The notes under the pieces were generated by a model. That model was not told the origin of the DNA. It saw only the letters and a program-made list of their open reading frames with translations, and did not search any database. From NCBI GenBank assembly GCA_037042185.1, contig JAXQJY010000025.1, forward strand, positions 1-64,000: 64,000 bases of DNA, in the 5' to 3' direction. This stretch comes from Sordariomycetes sp. S80-01Y (taxonomy: Eukaryota > Ascomycota > Sordariomycetes). The position numbers and the translations under genes were made by a program. Numbering within the stretch: position 1 is the stretch's first letter; each line of letters begins with the position of its first letter. Shown in pieces: positions 31,665 through 43,151 of this stretch.

Positions 31665-33911
31665 ATAGTTGCGCAACGAAAGTTTCCGATTGAAACAGAT
31701 CTATTCCAGCTCCATTAGAACACAGGAAGCGGAGAAGTTAACTTTTACATAGTAACTACTTAGGCATGGTACGTGGTAGGACCTAGAAGATGCCTCTGCC
31801 GTGCCTATTCGGTGGAAATCTTGTTTACAGATCTTTGAAGATGCCGAGACTTTCCAGGAGGCGCTTAGGCGCAGTACCTCCTCCTTGCCTTGCTCATGGG
31901 AGGGCAAAATCCTACGCCTCGCCTGGGTCAGACTGAACATCCACATGTGAGATGTTTAGGCCAGAAGAATAAGTTGAATAACTTGGGGGGTAGCTAGGGA
32001 ATTGGCTCTCTAATCTTGAATCCAAGCCGTCCTCACGCATATGAGCACCACATGATATCTCAGCACTATTGGATTCCGCTTTTTTTCAAGGCATTGATTG
32101 GGTACATATGAACTGCACAGCATCAAGTAGATGGACCTTCGCCACTGATGCTCGCCTGGACCACTAAACGACGTTGGAACCTGTAAGGCATCTGTACTTT
32201 GCCTGGATCGATTCATTTCTTGCAGCGTAAACACCCTGAGTGTCATAAATTATAAAGTAGGATCATTTGACATGTTCTTGGAGTTTAACAAAGAAGCGAC
32301 AAAGACACCAGTAGGCATCCTCTAGGGCCAGCGTAACTCTACACCCTCCACATGAAGAATCGAATTGAATCACGTGATCTCTCGATAAGTTCGTTCAACC
32401 TGTCATAAGCTTCTACTGATCGTTCCTTTCAGGGAAGGCGGCACTAGAAGAGTGTAAATGACAGTACTCCCTTATTTTGACGCTCTCTAGGTCCAAAGAC
32501 GCACAATCCCCTTCGGTGTCGGCGGCCAAGTCAGTGGCAATGGGAGCTTAGAAAGAAGAGTATGAAATTCAAAGACGCAGAAAGCCTAACACCCTTTTTT
32601 CCGCAGAGATCGGAGTTCCGCTGAGGATCATTAAAGGCGCAGCCACCAACAGCAATGACGACCGTTGGACTAGTACGGATAAGTTTACGACAAGAAGGAA
32701 AGTAGAAAATGGCCTCAATGGAGTCATGGTCATTTAAGTATTCGAGACGCTTTCGGAGGAAACACGCACATGTTCATCAAGATTCCCGCCTGGAAATGTT
32801 GGGGTTGCCTTGCGTCCCAGTCTCGGCTAGCGCTGTCAGAGTCAACGTATCTGACCCGATCCCATGGGCTAGATCCGTGCAACTACAAGTCGTAGATTTA
32901 ATAAGATTGTAACCCTAAGCGGCGTGCCTGACTTGGCCACCGTGTTTTTCAGCATCGATAAGTTCGCAGGGGCCGAGTACACTGATAAGGGCACTAGCTG
33001 CGCCGCGGCAAACAAGATCCATCAGAACAGTTTCTTATCGACTAACATTTACGATGGCAACTCTTTGATAGTTGAAAACTACTACCAGCTGCCGCTAACT
33101 GACGATCAGTTGCTACCATTATGATTTCCCCGGTCAGTTTGCGGCCACGTACGATCCTGCTGTTTGAGTATCATGAGTCGCATTCACGTCCGAGTTGCTT
33201 AAGTGATGACGAAGCGCGTTTTACTTCGAGTTTGGCTGGGGTTCTGCTGCAATCGAGCAATTTCTGGTTCTAGAATTTCGTTTGTGCTTAGTATTTTGGT
33301 CATGACATGACTACGAGATATGGTGTTCAAGGATTTCAGATTCCAACAATTCCGGTTCGTCCCAGAAACAGGGAAATGGGAATTTTGACTCTAGATCTCA
33401 CCAGTCTTCATTCCCGCAGAATTACTTGTTTAGAACCTCGGACGATGGTATGGATGGGAATCAGCGCACGGTGATGAGGAGTTCTAGCAAGGCGGGTGAC
33501 TTCAATTCCATTAAATTCACTTTTTCGCTTCTTTCAATGAGATTAAGACTCATTGTGAAGCACAACGGTAAAATCCTCTTCTATTGCTCGTCTTCTGACT
33601 CATATGGGGCCTCATAGTCTCACTGGCAAAGGTCTGGCTTCGCTAATTACGCTGTCCGAGGTCCACTTGTTTGTCGTTTTGATGTAGAGAAATGGCTACT
33701 CATCCCTTCAACCTTTTCTGACCTTGATTCTGGAGATTTTGCCCTTTTTTGATACTTGGATTACTCGCACAGATGTCCTGAGCCCAAGCTCCTGTGGCCG
33801 ATGGAACCGTCGTCGACTGCGCTCCATGTGCCACTCCACTCTCTAAAATTAGATCGAAGAGTGGTAGAGCCGGAAGAAACTAGAGACAATACTCTGATCT
33901 CAGTTGTCTAG
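31665..33911. other. Long intergenic region with a possible gene remnant
   Basis: Across 2.2 kb there is no complete gene. The only coding-like piece is a plus frame open from 32873 to 33124 with VTLSGVPDLATVFFSIDKFA and SFLSTNIYDGNSLIVEN, lacking an obvious start; it may be the end of a decayed gene. The rest shows only short chance frames. Confidence 0.3.
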
Positions 33912-35884
33912 CTACCAACTGATGAGCGACTTCGTTCCAGGGGATGCCTCGAGCCATTCCTTCCATGTCCGCAGCACCAATATCGCATCCCTACCCCCAG
34001 AGCCCTTGAACTTCATGCTGTAATTGCATATCCGCGCCAATGGATGAATATAATCTTGAACAGACTCAGTATTCCAACCCCGTGCCGTTGGATGGTGAAT
34101 GACCACATTATCTAGATGAGAACACAAACGATATTCCTGTGAGGCGGCTGTTTCACGCGCTAGCATACTTCTAGCTATTGAGGCCGCCATATGTGAGTCC
34201 CAAATGCCTTCAATACGAGGTATCTCAAGCAGTTTCACGGCTTCCTCACGCGTCGCTCGATTGAACCCACACTTGACGACATACGTAACCGGGTTCATCA
34301 CGGTAGCATTGGGGATCGAGCCTCCGCTGCGGAGGCAGCCAACTTTGGATTCAAGAAGAAACAGTTCCGTAGCTGAGTTGACAATCTCCTCGCACAGGGA
34401 TGGCAGACTTCTGTAGCGGGCTTGCTGATCAGGCTTTTCTGGGTCTTTCATCAACATCAGGCGATTAGCCCCATGGATGACTGATAGTGACAGATAAGCT
34501 TTGCGTAAATCGGTGAGGTCTGTGGTTGTGATACTAGGCCTCTTAAGCAATTCTGTACGGAAGATAAGAAGTGCTCGCTGAAGCTCCTTAAAGGCCTGGA
34601 TATGGTTGTCGGTATCCTGGTACGGGGGCTCGGTTTGTAAGCGCTCGTAGCCACCTTCGGAGAAAAGCTGTTTCAAGCGGTTGCTTTGAACCATCGTTGA
34701 GATGACCAACGTCATGAAGAGCGATTCGGCTGCTGTCACTGCCTTGGTCAAATTATCCCCATTTAGGTACCGACCGAAAACCGGCGGTGCTAAGGGCGCT
34801 TGGTATCGTTCCCACGCTGAAAATCCACGTCCAGGAACTAGGAGGCTCGGAGGTCGAGAAGTTCGCGCAGCATCTAACTTGGCCGCGACGATTTCAAAAC
34901 TGAGAAGGACAGATTGAACGGAGGCCAAAGATACAGGTATCTCTGAGTCCACGAAAGTAGTGCGACTTCTGGAGTGTTGATCGGGAGTGGCAGCGGGAAC
35001 CTTTTCAGGGCCACCGCTGCGCATAGGGGGGGTCAAGTTTTGAGCTTCACCCAGGAGCTTGCACCCGGCTTTGAAATGTATCGTGGCTTGTTCTAGCTGC
35101 CCTTCGAGAATTGAGATGCAGGTGAAGAGAGTGCTTGCGGTGAGCGCTTCCCAAGGATGCAACGTGGCGGATGGCCCTGTAAGCTCCCGGATAGCCGCAT
35201 TGAAGTGTTGTAGTGTTGAAGCTTTGGATATCGAAGAGGTGTCACGAGAAAGACCCGAGACATATGACTCATGAGCAGAGGACAGGCTAATAGCCGCATG
35301 CCAGATGGCCGGACTGAGCCGGCAGAGACGTGGTACTTCTCGAGACCAAAAATCAGGATTCGTGGCGCCACCAATGGAGGGAGCTGCAACATCCACAAAG
35401 AATCGGTAACTGCGAAGCTCATTTGGTGGCCTTCCAGTCTTGTGGAGGATCAGATCTGCTCCGGGATCCCGGCCGACCCATCGTGCCGCAATGGCATGTA
35501 GCCAGGGATGTGTCACAAGTGTGGCTGCTGCTGCCGTCTGGGGAAGCGGATACAGCGCCGTAGTGTCATAACCATCACACTTGCGGCCTGTATCTGTGCA
35601 CCGCTTGCACAGCGGCTTTGATTCGTCACATCGGACGCGTCGAATCCTGGCGTGGTGAACGGGATAGGTCAGCGTTAGGCACCTAGTGGGTTGGGACACG
35701 TGCGGTTATGCGGATGGATGCTTCGTACACGACGAGCCGAAGCACTGCGGTGGCGCGGCATATGAACATACTTGCAGGTTTTGCAGCCAGTTCTGACTTT
35801 ATGATGGTGTGCCCGTTTCCGACGTATTGAAGACTCGTCGGCAGCAGCATCGTTCCTTGCAGACCCAACGCCTTGGCTATACAT
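33912..35884 (-). CDS. Zn2Cys6 transcription factor, C6 type with DUF3468-like body
   Basis: Exon 1 (35884-35772) and exon 2 (35646-33912) join to 615 residues. The zinc cluster spans the 124-bp intron: KVRTGCKTCK then IRRVRCDESKPLCKRCTDTGRKCDGY (C-x2-C-x6-C-x5-C-x2-C-x6-C). The HHKVRTGCKTCKxRRxxCDExKP pattern is very common in fungal C6 regulators whose central region is the fungal-specific factor domain. PALWHAAISLSSAHESYV-like sequence and HPWEALTASTLFTCISILEGQ appear in the middle. The target is unknown; the next gene is an amidohydrolase about 0.8 kb away. Confidence 0.87.
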
Positions 35885-36712
35885 TTTGGGAAGGTGGACG
35901 CCCAGATCCGGACCGCAGTCGATAGAAGCGGCCTCTAAGATAGGACGGTTTTCGAGGGTGGTGATTCTCTAAGAAGGGCGAAGGTTGAACGCCGCGGCCA
36001 CAGTCAGCACCAGATAATGATGCTGGAGTTTTTCCACAGCGTGGATGGTCAGCGGACCATCTCACCCACGAAGAAAACACCGATGTTCTGGCCCAACGAA
36101 TGAAGTTCGAAATTGCAAGTCCAATCGCAGCACTGGTCTGACCGATACGGTGGTTATCTGGGTCACTGCGTGTGTGCGAGATAAATCTAGAGATCCAACC
36201 CCCGCCTATCAACAAGTTCATTTGTCCAGTCGTACTCTGGGTCTCATGATTGGTCCGGCCTATTATGGACTCAGTACTCCACCCGAAGTCGGGGAACGAC
36301 CATGCAGATTGATTTAACAGGTCTTTCGACCCGAGCTAAATATTTTGGGGTCTTAGGTAATCTCAACAAGGCCTTACCTGATATGTTTAGTTCTCGATAC
36401 AGACTGAGATTAACGTGGCCTCCTTCGAAGTACTCCACATGTATTACTCTGAGCAATCGCCAGGCACCTACCACGGAGGGCAGCGGCGCAGGTGCCACGT
36501 GCGCGCGCCGCGTGACCAGTGCACTCCCAAATCACGGGCGGTCTCCGCGCGTTAGACCCATGATCCCTCTTGCAGCTGATACTCCTTTGCTCTCCCCACC
36601 AAAGCGTTTCTGATAGCGCTGTCTTGTCTTTCACTTAGCATATGATGAACAACTATACTTCTGGTCAAGCTACTCATTAAGCTTCTATGAAAGCCTAAGA
36701 TTCTTCGAAAGA
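35885..36712. other. Intergenic, nothing recognised
   Basis: This lies between the regulator start (minus) and the 3' end of the amidohydrolase gene (minus). Open frames below 115 codons have no domain. It holds the regulator's promoter. Confidence 0.4.
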
Positions 36713-37931
36713 TCAAGAGTCAAATAACCTGTTCGCATTGCCCGCCCTGATTGCGGTAACCTTCTCCAGGTCTTCGTCAAATACCCCTTCAACACCCTTC
36801 TCAAAAGCCTTACCAAACTCTTCTGCAATTTTCCAGGGCGTCCAAGGGGTGTCAGATCCCCACACAATGTTCGTATACTTAACCCAGCGCAGCAATGCGT
36901 TGATCGCATACTCGACGGGCCAAGGCCCGGCAAGGTCGAAATAGAAGCTCCTATCCAATGTAGTCCTCATGGATTCTTCGGTGAGATCTTGTACATTAGG
37001 ATTCATGAAACTGAAGCCGACTATTCTGTCCAATGTCGGGATCAGGCCACCGCCAGCGTGGGAGACAATCCACTTTAGCTTCGTGAAGCGACCCGGGACG
37101 TTTGAGTAGAACAAATCCGCAAACGTGCGTGTACTATCGAAAGGGAACTCCAGCGTCGGGGCCATGCACTGACGAGATGCTACTGGTCGATTGAATAGTC
37201 CCCAATCTTCCTGAGAGACCTCCTGGTCCTCTCCATCTGTGCGATGGGCCAGGTAATTGTGCTCCGTGCAAGGTGATGTAGGGTGCTCAAAAATGACCAC
37301 CCCGAGATCGTTGAGAGCCTTGTAGACCGGATCCAGCTTTGGGTCACCGAAGTACATCCCGTAGAAGTTGGACATCATAATGATACCATCGGGCTTAGGA
37401 TCCAGTTCCTCGAAGCAGTAGCGAATCTCAGCTAAGGAAGACTCGATGTCGGGAAGAGGGAGTGAGGCAAAGAAGCCCAGACGTTGAGGATACTGCCTTT
37501 TCAACCTTGAGCCGTAGTCGTTAACCCTACGGGCCAACTCCGCTGCCTTGACGGTTGCGCTCTTGGAAGGCACCGATAAGTAGACGCCCGGGCTGGAGAT
37601 GGAAAGATATGCCTTTTGTACATCATTCTTATCCATGAATTCGAGGTGCCTACCAACATTCCACTCCTACATCATAAGCGATCAATTTAGCCTCATTACT
37701 GGCAGCGTTCTCGTCGGACTGGTTCCATCACTGAACGCAGACGGGATGAATCTTAACGGGCTCACATACCGGTATCGCAGGCATACCATCAGGGTTTGAG
37801 TGTCCCGCATCGCGCAGCGCTTGTGCATAGAAGGGGGGCACGAAATGGGCGTGGACGTCAGCCTTACCAGAACGACGCGTGCCGTCATCCTTGACGGAGC
37901 CATAGCTCTTATTGCTGGAGGAGAGACTCAT
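36713..37931 (-). CDS. Amidohydrolase-2 / ACMSD-type decarboxylase-like protein
   Basis: Exon 1 (37931-37770) and exon 2 (37666-36713) join to 371 residues. The start GKADVHAHFVPPFYAQAL carries the HxH metal ligands of the TIM-barrel amidohydrolase superfamily. VIFEHPTSPC, IVSHAGGGLIPTLDRI (third His) and WGSDTPWTP (catalytic/metal Asp) complete the ACMSD-type pattern. Fungal relatives decarboxylate aromatic acids such as 6-methylsalicylate or gamma-resorcylate, or semialdehydes in tryptophan breakdown. It is cytosolic, with no signal peptide. The intron is 103 bp, longer than most here. The neighbours are a Zn2Cys6 regulator and a sugar-porter gene; a catabolic role in aromatic acids is likely but the substrate is unknown. 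Confidence 0.87.
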
Positions 37932-39055
37932 GGTTGTTGAGATGCTTGAGAATACTGAAAGTCAACGAGGTGATCAGAGAAACTTCTCAAAATGAATCTA
38001 CTTTCACAATCACCAAGACTGCTCAAGCTTTTATAGGCCAAGCGGACCAAGACCGGGTTTTCGGGGCGAGCCACAGATGAGATGGGAGTATCTCGGAAAG
38101 TCAGGCACCATAGATGCAGCGAATCAAACCACTAGGGAGGCTTCGCCCGTGGGGAGCAGCTGAAATGTCTGACGTGGTCGCACTCCGAGACAACCGTGGT
38201 TGATTGTGGTCAGTCCGCAATTGGCCTAGATGACGCTTGAGCATTCCAGTACAAGCTTCAAGCCCTGAGTCAGGTTACGTTGCCTGTTAGCGCAGCCTCT
38301 CTAAGCTAGCGATTGTGATAAGCGACGCTAGAAGCGGCATCTAGCGATACAGAGCCTTACGTGTCTTTACATTACCTCGGCACCTCTTGTCCTCATCGAA
38401 GTCAGCGTACAAGCGGGTACGCAAAGGCTTCCAAGGAAATTGGTATATCAGGGTGGTATTTCAAGAAGCCAGGAGCACCATAGAAGACCTCCAAAGCATC
38501 TCAGCCGGAGAGAATTTAATGTACATTATAAGCGTCGGCTACGGGTTCTCGGGAAGTACTTACCGAGGACAATATTGCCCGATAGGGTAAGCTTGGGACG
38601 GGGCGATCAAAAGATGAACACCGAATCAATTCATTGGATGGTACTCCATAAAGAGGACGACTCAGATGGAGGACAAGGGCTAATATCTTCAGATCTCGGT
38701 ACAATTGAAACAGCCGAAAAGTCGTTTGCACGTCTGTGCCAGCCCAGGACTGGTGGTGAGAAAAGAGAGTCCGTCATAGGCGACGTCACCTGTAAACAGT
38801 CGGGCGGTGCGCAGGTCGTCTCGTCATCAAATTTACTTTCTTTCACGCTAGAAGAGAACGCATACCAAGCCGTGGTGATCCAAAAACAGATCAGTGGGCC
38901 TGTTTACACCGCAACCACCCGACTCTTGACCCCTTCCGAAGATCCTCAACATGTTTTTTCTAGGTCTGGCAGTGGTTCAAGAAGCGTAGAAGCCAGTGCC
39001 ACGATATCAACCTTGCGTTCTTTGGTCGAGCGGCGCTCGAGCATGCCATCGCCGC
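37932..39055. other. Intergenic with a long but unconvincing frame
   Basis: This holds the amidohydrolase promoter and the 3' flank of the sugar porter. The plus frame at 38440-39111 (223 codons) is the longest here. It overlaps the end of the transporter gene and has no recognisable domain, hydrophobic pattern or start context. I regard it as chance. Confidence 0.4.
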
Positions 39056-40719
39056 CTAATTGGCGTTGTCCGGGCCGTGTCGGGTTGTTGGTTTTCGTAA
39101 GGACGCCTTGACTGGGTCAGGGGCATCAAAAATCTCTGCCATTTCCTCGAGCGAGCGTCTCTTGGTTTCTATGGAGAAGAAGTAGCTGATTGTTGCTTGA
39201 AGAAGGTCCCAGACGACAAATATGATGTACGTGTGCCAGCCTATGTCCTGCAGGGCAATGGGGAAGCAGAACTGGTTGACAAAAGCTAGTGCATGGACGA
39301 AAGCAAATACAAAGGCGAGTCCCTTGCCGCGTTGCTCGTATGAGAGGCACTCAACAGGATAGAGCGCTTGCAGAGGAGTCATGCCAAAGTTGTAGCACCA
39401 GCCAAATATGAAGATAAAAGCAATGCCAGCTGATGCGGCGGCCGACGACTGAGTAGCAGCATACGAGCCCGCGCCGCCCGTAATGCCCGCAAAGCAGATC
39501 GCGCAGGCCACTGAGGTCCAGATCACAGTGGGCCTTCTACCCATCTTTTCAATCAAAGAAGCGCCGACGTACGATGCGACGGCTGAGATGGCAGTGTAAC
39601 CGAGATTGACGTTGAGTATCTGGTTCGAATCGGTCATGCCGGTGGTGGCCAGCATTGCAGGTAAATAGTAGCTGACAACGGCGTTGCCGGAGCATTGGCC
39701 CCAGACGGAGGGAATTAGGGCATTGATGAGGCGACGCCGGGCTGAGCGGGTCTTGTAGAGATCGCTGTAATCCCACCAGTTCTTGTCGGAGCCGTCGAGT
39801 GTGATGACCTGGCGATACTCGTCCATCTGAAGACGAACTAGCGCATGGTTCGGGTTGCCGTTGCCGTGGTACTTGATCAAAAACTCTAGAGCTTGCTCCT
39901 CCCGGTCGTGCGAGAAGTACCAGCGTGGTGACTCCGGAAAGAAGAGTACAAGGGCGCACACAATGGCAGGGCAAATCAGCTGGCACCAAACAGGTATCCT
40001 CCAGGCAGTGTCGCCTCCATACTGAACAGAGCCCCGAGTGACACCAGCGGCCATCAACGCTCCCACGGCGTAAGTGCAGTTGTAAAAGGCTGTAAGAACA
40101 CCTCGGTAGTGGGGAGGGGATATTTCGGCAACCCAGATACTGCTGGCGCAGCGCACTATGCTGACTCCAAATCCCAGGAAGAAGCGCCCGGCGACGAACT
40201 CGGCGGTGCTCTTGGCAAGGCCCGACAGAATAGTGCTAGCGATGACAATGATGCTTCCAACAAATATGCCCATACGGCGGCCTCGCCAATCACAGGCCGG
40301 ACCGGTGACTGGGAGGGAAGCAACAGTGCCGACTGTATACATGGCCGAGATGTAGCCCAGCTTGGACCCTGTCTTTTCGACGTCGAAACGTTCCCTGAAG
40401 CCATCCAAGGCGGGGAGAGATCCGAAGATGGAGCCATCATACCCTGTTGGTTTTAGTAGACAGAAACAGAGACCTGAGTGGAATTGGCAGACTCACCGTT
40501 CATGGTCGAGCACAGAAAGGCAATGAAGCAGAAGCAGTAGAGCTTGAGGAGAGGACCGCTCAGGGGCTGAATCTTGTCTTCGGCGAGAGCCTCAGCAAGA
40601 GCATCCGCAGTCGGGACATCATCATGATGAGTGGCTTTACTCTCAGCCGCATATTTTTCATTGGCAGATAATGGTTCATTCTGAGGGGTTTGCTGAGGCG
40701 AGAAGGTAGAAGCACCCAT
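39056..40719 (-). CDS. MFS sugar porter, lactose/hexose permease-like
   Basis: Exon 1 (40719-40497) and exon 2 (40443-39056) join to 536 residues with about twelve membrane segments. Signatures are DGSIFGSLPALDGF, DWRGRRMG, AGRFFLGFGVSI, the PESPRWYFSHDR motif, EKMGRRPTVIW and IETKRRSLEEMAEIF. The form is that of fungal lactose/cellobiose-type permeases in the sugar-porter family (LacP/CDT-like). It probably imports an oligosaccharide with protons at the plasma membrane. It neighbours the GH88 gene (641-bp gap), and its promoter shares an 11-of-12-base half-site with the GH88/DUF2264 promoter. It is therefore the best candidate importer for unsaturated oligouronides. Confidence 0.88.
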
Positions 40720-41360
40720 GATGCAAGAATGGACGGGCTGGAGATGGACCCAGCTTGATTCTCATGGGACAAACGTCTTGTCAAGGAGACTTATATGAAA
40801 AATACTGTAAATCCTATCCTTACCAGTCCGCCCCCCGCCACAGAACCGATGATCTCGAGTCCATCGACTAGTCCATCCCTTAGCGCAAGCCTCCTGCCCG
40901 GACGTTACAGTGTCATCCGGCATTCGGCGCCGGCCTCCCTCCGCAGTGCTATGCGCGGGGCAACGAACCTGCAGCGCAACCACCAACCGCCACCTCAGAC
41001 CGGAACCAGGACGGACCAGAAACGGGGGTTGCCTCCAGAGATCCACAACGCTACAGAAATTGCACTTTCAATGCCCCGGTCGACGATTGTCCAGTCCAGC
41101 CTGTGCTCGAGGCTCCGGCGCCATATCCGTTCGGCAGGATGAATTCCAATCCAGGCTACCCTGGACCTCTGGCCCCAGTTGGTTCCCATTGCCCTTGTTC
41201 AAGCTCCATGGTAATACAAATTCGTACAAACGGCATCGATATCCTTCTTCTACTGATTCTAGCATCGAGAGGTTGCAGAACAAATGAACAATCATGAGAG
41301 TAAAGTGGGTTCAATTCATTGCGTAATTCAAACAGACACTCTCCAGCAATTAATAAACGT
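40720..41360. promoter_or_regulatory. Transporter upstream region with a TTCGGCGCCGGC site
   Basis: At 40923-40934 the sequence TTCGGCGCCGGC matches 11 of 12 bases of the left part of the palindrome at 42977-42994. It lies about 205 bp upstream of the transporter ATG. The remaining sequence is non-coding with short chance frames. The 3' end of the GH88 gene borders it. Confidence 0.35.
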
Positions 41361-42905
41361 TCAAACCAGTCCAATTTGAAGCAACCTATTGCCAAATTCC
41401 AACAGGTAGTAGTCGCCGTAAACCAACCCGTGATCTGCAAACCGATCGGTCCAATCCTTGTTAAAATTTGCCGTGGCATTCTTGAGCAGCATTTCGAATG
41501 ATGGAACTCCGGCGTCAACGCGCACGACAGCTGGCTCTACCGAACAATCCGTGTGGACTTTTGCAGCTAGAGCCAACCGGTCAGGGGCATAGCACATCGA
41601 TAACGTATCTATAACAATGCTCTTTGCGTGCTGAAGGAACTTTGCGGCGCCTTCTTGGTCTCCGAGTCCCGTCAGAGCGCCATGAAGCAACAACATGCCG
41701 TTGGCCGCAATCATGCCCGCGGAGCTGTCTCGCAAAGGCATCTTTTCATCAACGGGTGCGTCAAAGTCCCATAACGGTACATGACGTCCTATAGGCCTTC
41801 CTTTTTCCACTCCTACCTCGACACACTGTGGTGCAGTATCCATTCGATGCATGAAGTGCTGAGCCAGACCACAGGCCGTCTCCAGGAAAACGACCTCTTT
41901 GGTCCACTGATATGTCTGCGCAAAACCAAGGATGGCCCACGCCTGACCCCGTGCCCACGTCGACGTGTCTGAGAAACCTTGAGCCGTCAGGCGTCTTACA
42001 AGATCACCTGAGGTGGGGCATAGGTTGGCGACATGTGATGTCGCATACTCAGGATATTTGGCCTTCTCGGTGCCTGGCACTGTGCGGAGCAGCGTTCGGA
42101 TGACGGTATGCGCGTGAATGGTGGCAATTTCAATCAGGTCTTTGGATCCAGAGTGGTGCCCAGCGTAGTAGAGAAGGTCTAGGTTGCACATGCTGTCGAT
42201 GATCACAAGGAACCCACTCTGTCTGGTCTCGAAGCGGTGTCGGTTGTTCACGAACGTGTCCCAGCTTCGTATGGCCCGAGCATTTCCGTCGTACCGGCTG
42301 GCGAGGCTATTGGCCGCCACGATGATGGACTCCAGACTCCGTCGGTTGCCCGTGAGCTCAAAATCCCTTCGCAGTGCTGGCTCGATGATGAACCCGATAT
42401 CATGTGTGTCTTTCCTGTGAGCCATGGCATGAAGAGGCTCCGCCCAATCTCGACACAACTGCAGAAGCTGGTTTCTCAGGACATCACGTGCCTTCACGAC
42501 ATCGCCGCTGTAGGTGTTCGATAAGAGGCGTTCAGGGTACCGAATTGAGCGCTCCAAAATACAGTATACGCTTCCTGGGAAGAAGCCGCAGGTCCAGAAT
42601 TCTGCATCGCGGAGTTGGTACCGCCCAGCACAAGCGCCAGTCTGAGGCACAGTCTCGGGAAATTTGCTTGGAGGATTCTGCCTCGTCAGTAAGCAGAACT
42701 AGGATTTTGCTAGACTGATTACCTCTCTTTCCAGGAGCTTTCTCGCTGTCTTCCAGATTTTGAGCACAGTAGTGTCGGCGTATAGATGGTCCAGCTGGTG
42801 AAGTAGCTCTTCCGATCTCACGTCAGAAAGGCTGCCCATTCTGAGGACTTCTGCGCCGAATGAATCAGCTTGTGAAAGAAGAAAATTTCGGGTTAGAAAT
42901 CCCAA
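41361..42905 (-). CDS. GH88-type unsaturated glucuronyl hydrolase
   Basis: Exon 1 (42905-42723, or from the internal Met at 42839) and exon 2 (42677-41361) join to 499 (or 477) residues. The (alpha/alpha)6-barrel landmarks of GH88 are clear: FWTCGFFPGSVY, KDTHDIGFI, RQSGFLVIIDSMCNLDLLYYA, WARGQAWAILGFAQTY and LRDSSAGMIAANGMLLL. The acidic residues in HDIG and SMCNLD match catalytic positions. GH88 hydrates the double bond of 4,5-unsaturated uronyl residues left by polysaccharide lyases. No signal peptide is seen, so it acts in the cytosol on imported oligosaccharides. I favour the shorter start because MGSLSDVRSEELLHQLDHLY looks like the true N-terminus. It is divergent from the DUF2264 gene. 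Confidence 0.9.
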
Positions 42906-43151
42906 AATTTGCTCTCATGTGTAGTCTGTTGCTCTGCCTTTAGCGTTTAATGTTCATTTACATCATCCTCCACACATTCGGTGCCGGCACCGAAACCCCT
43001 CCGCCCTCCGCTCTGTCCCTGCTGTTATGGGGCCAGATCTTGGCTCTAGTGATCCCATGATGCTTTGGACATGCAAGCACATAGGAAAGAAAACTCGCTC
43101 ATCTCTCCGCTGTTGCTCTTCACTCACACCGCATTGGCAGCCTGAGACACA
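42906..43151. promoter_or_regulatory. Divergent GH88/DUF2264 promoter with an 18-bp palindrome
   Basis: TTCGGTGCCGGCACCGAA at 42977-42994 is a perfect 18-bp palindrome containing CGG-N8-CCG, the kind of inverted triplet bound by Zn2Cys6 dimers. It sits about 70 bp upstream of the GH88 long start and about 160 bp upstream of the DUF2264 ATG. The regulator gene at 45316-47737 lies just beyond DUF2264 and is the obvious candidate binder. Confidence 0.6.

Noticed and set aside
32620-32640. GAGGATCATTA resembling the 3' end of 18S rRNA
   Set aside because: Only about ten bases match and nothing rRNA-like surrounds them.
38440-39111. 223-codon plus-strand open frame
   Set aside because: It overlaps the 3' end of the sugar porter, has no domain or hydrophobic pattern and reads like antisense of low coding quality.
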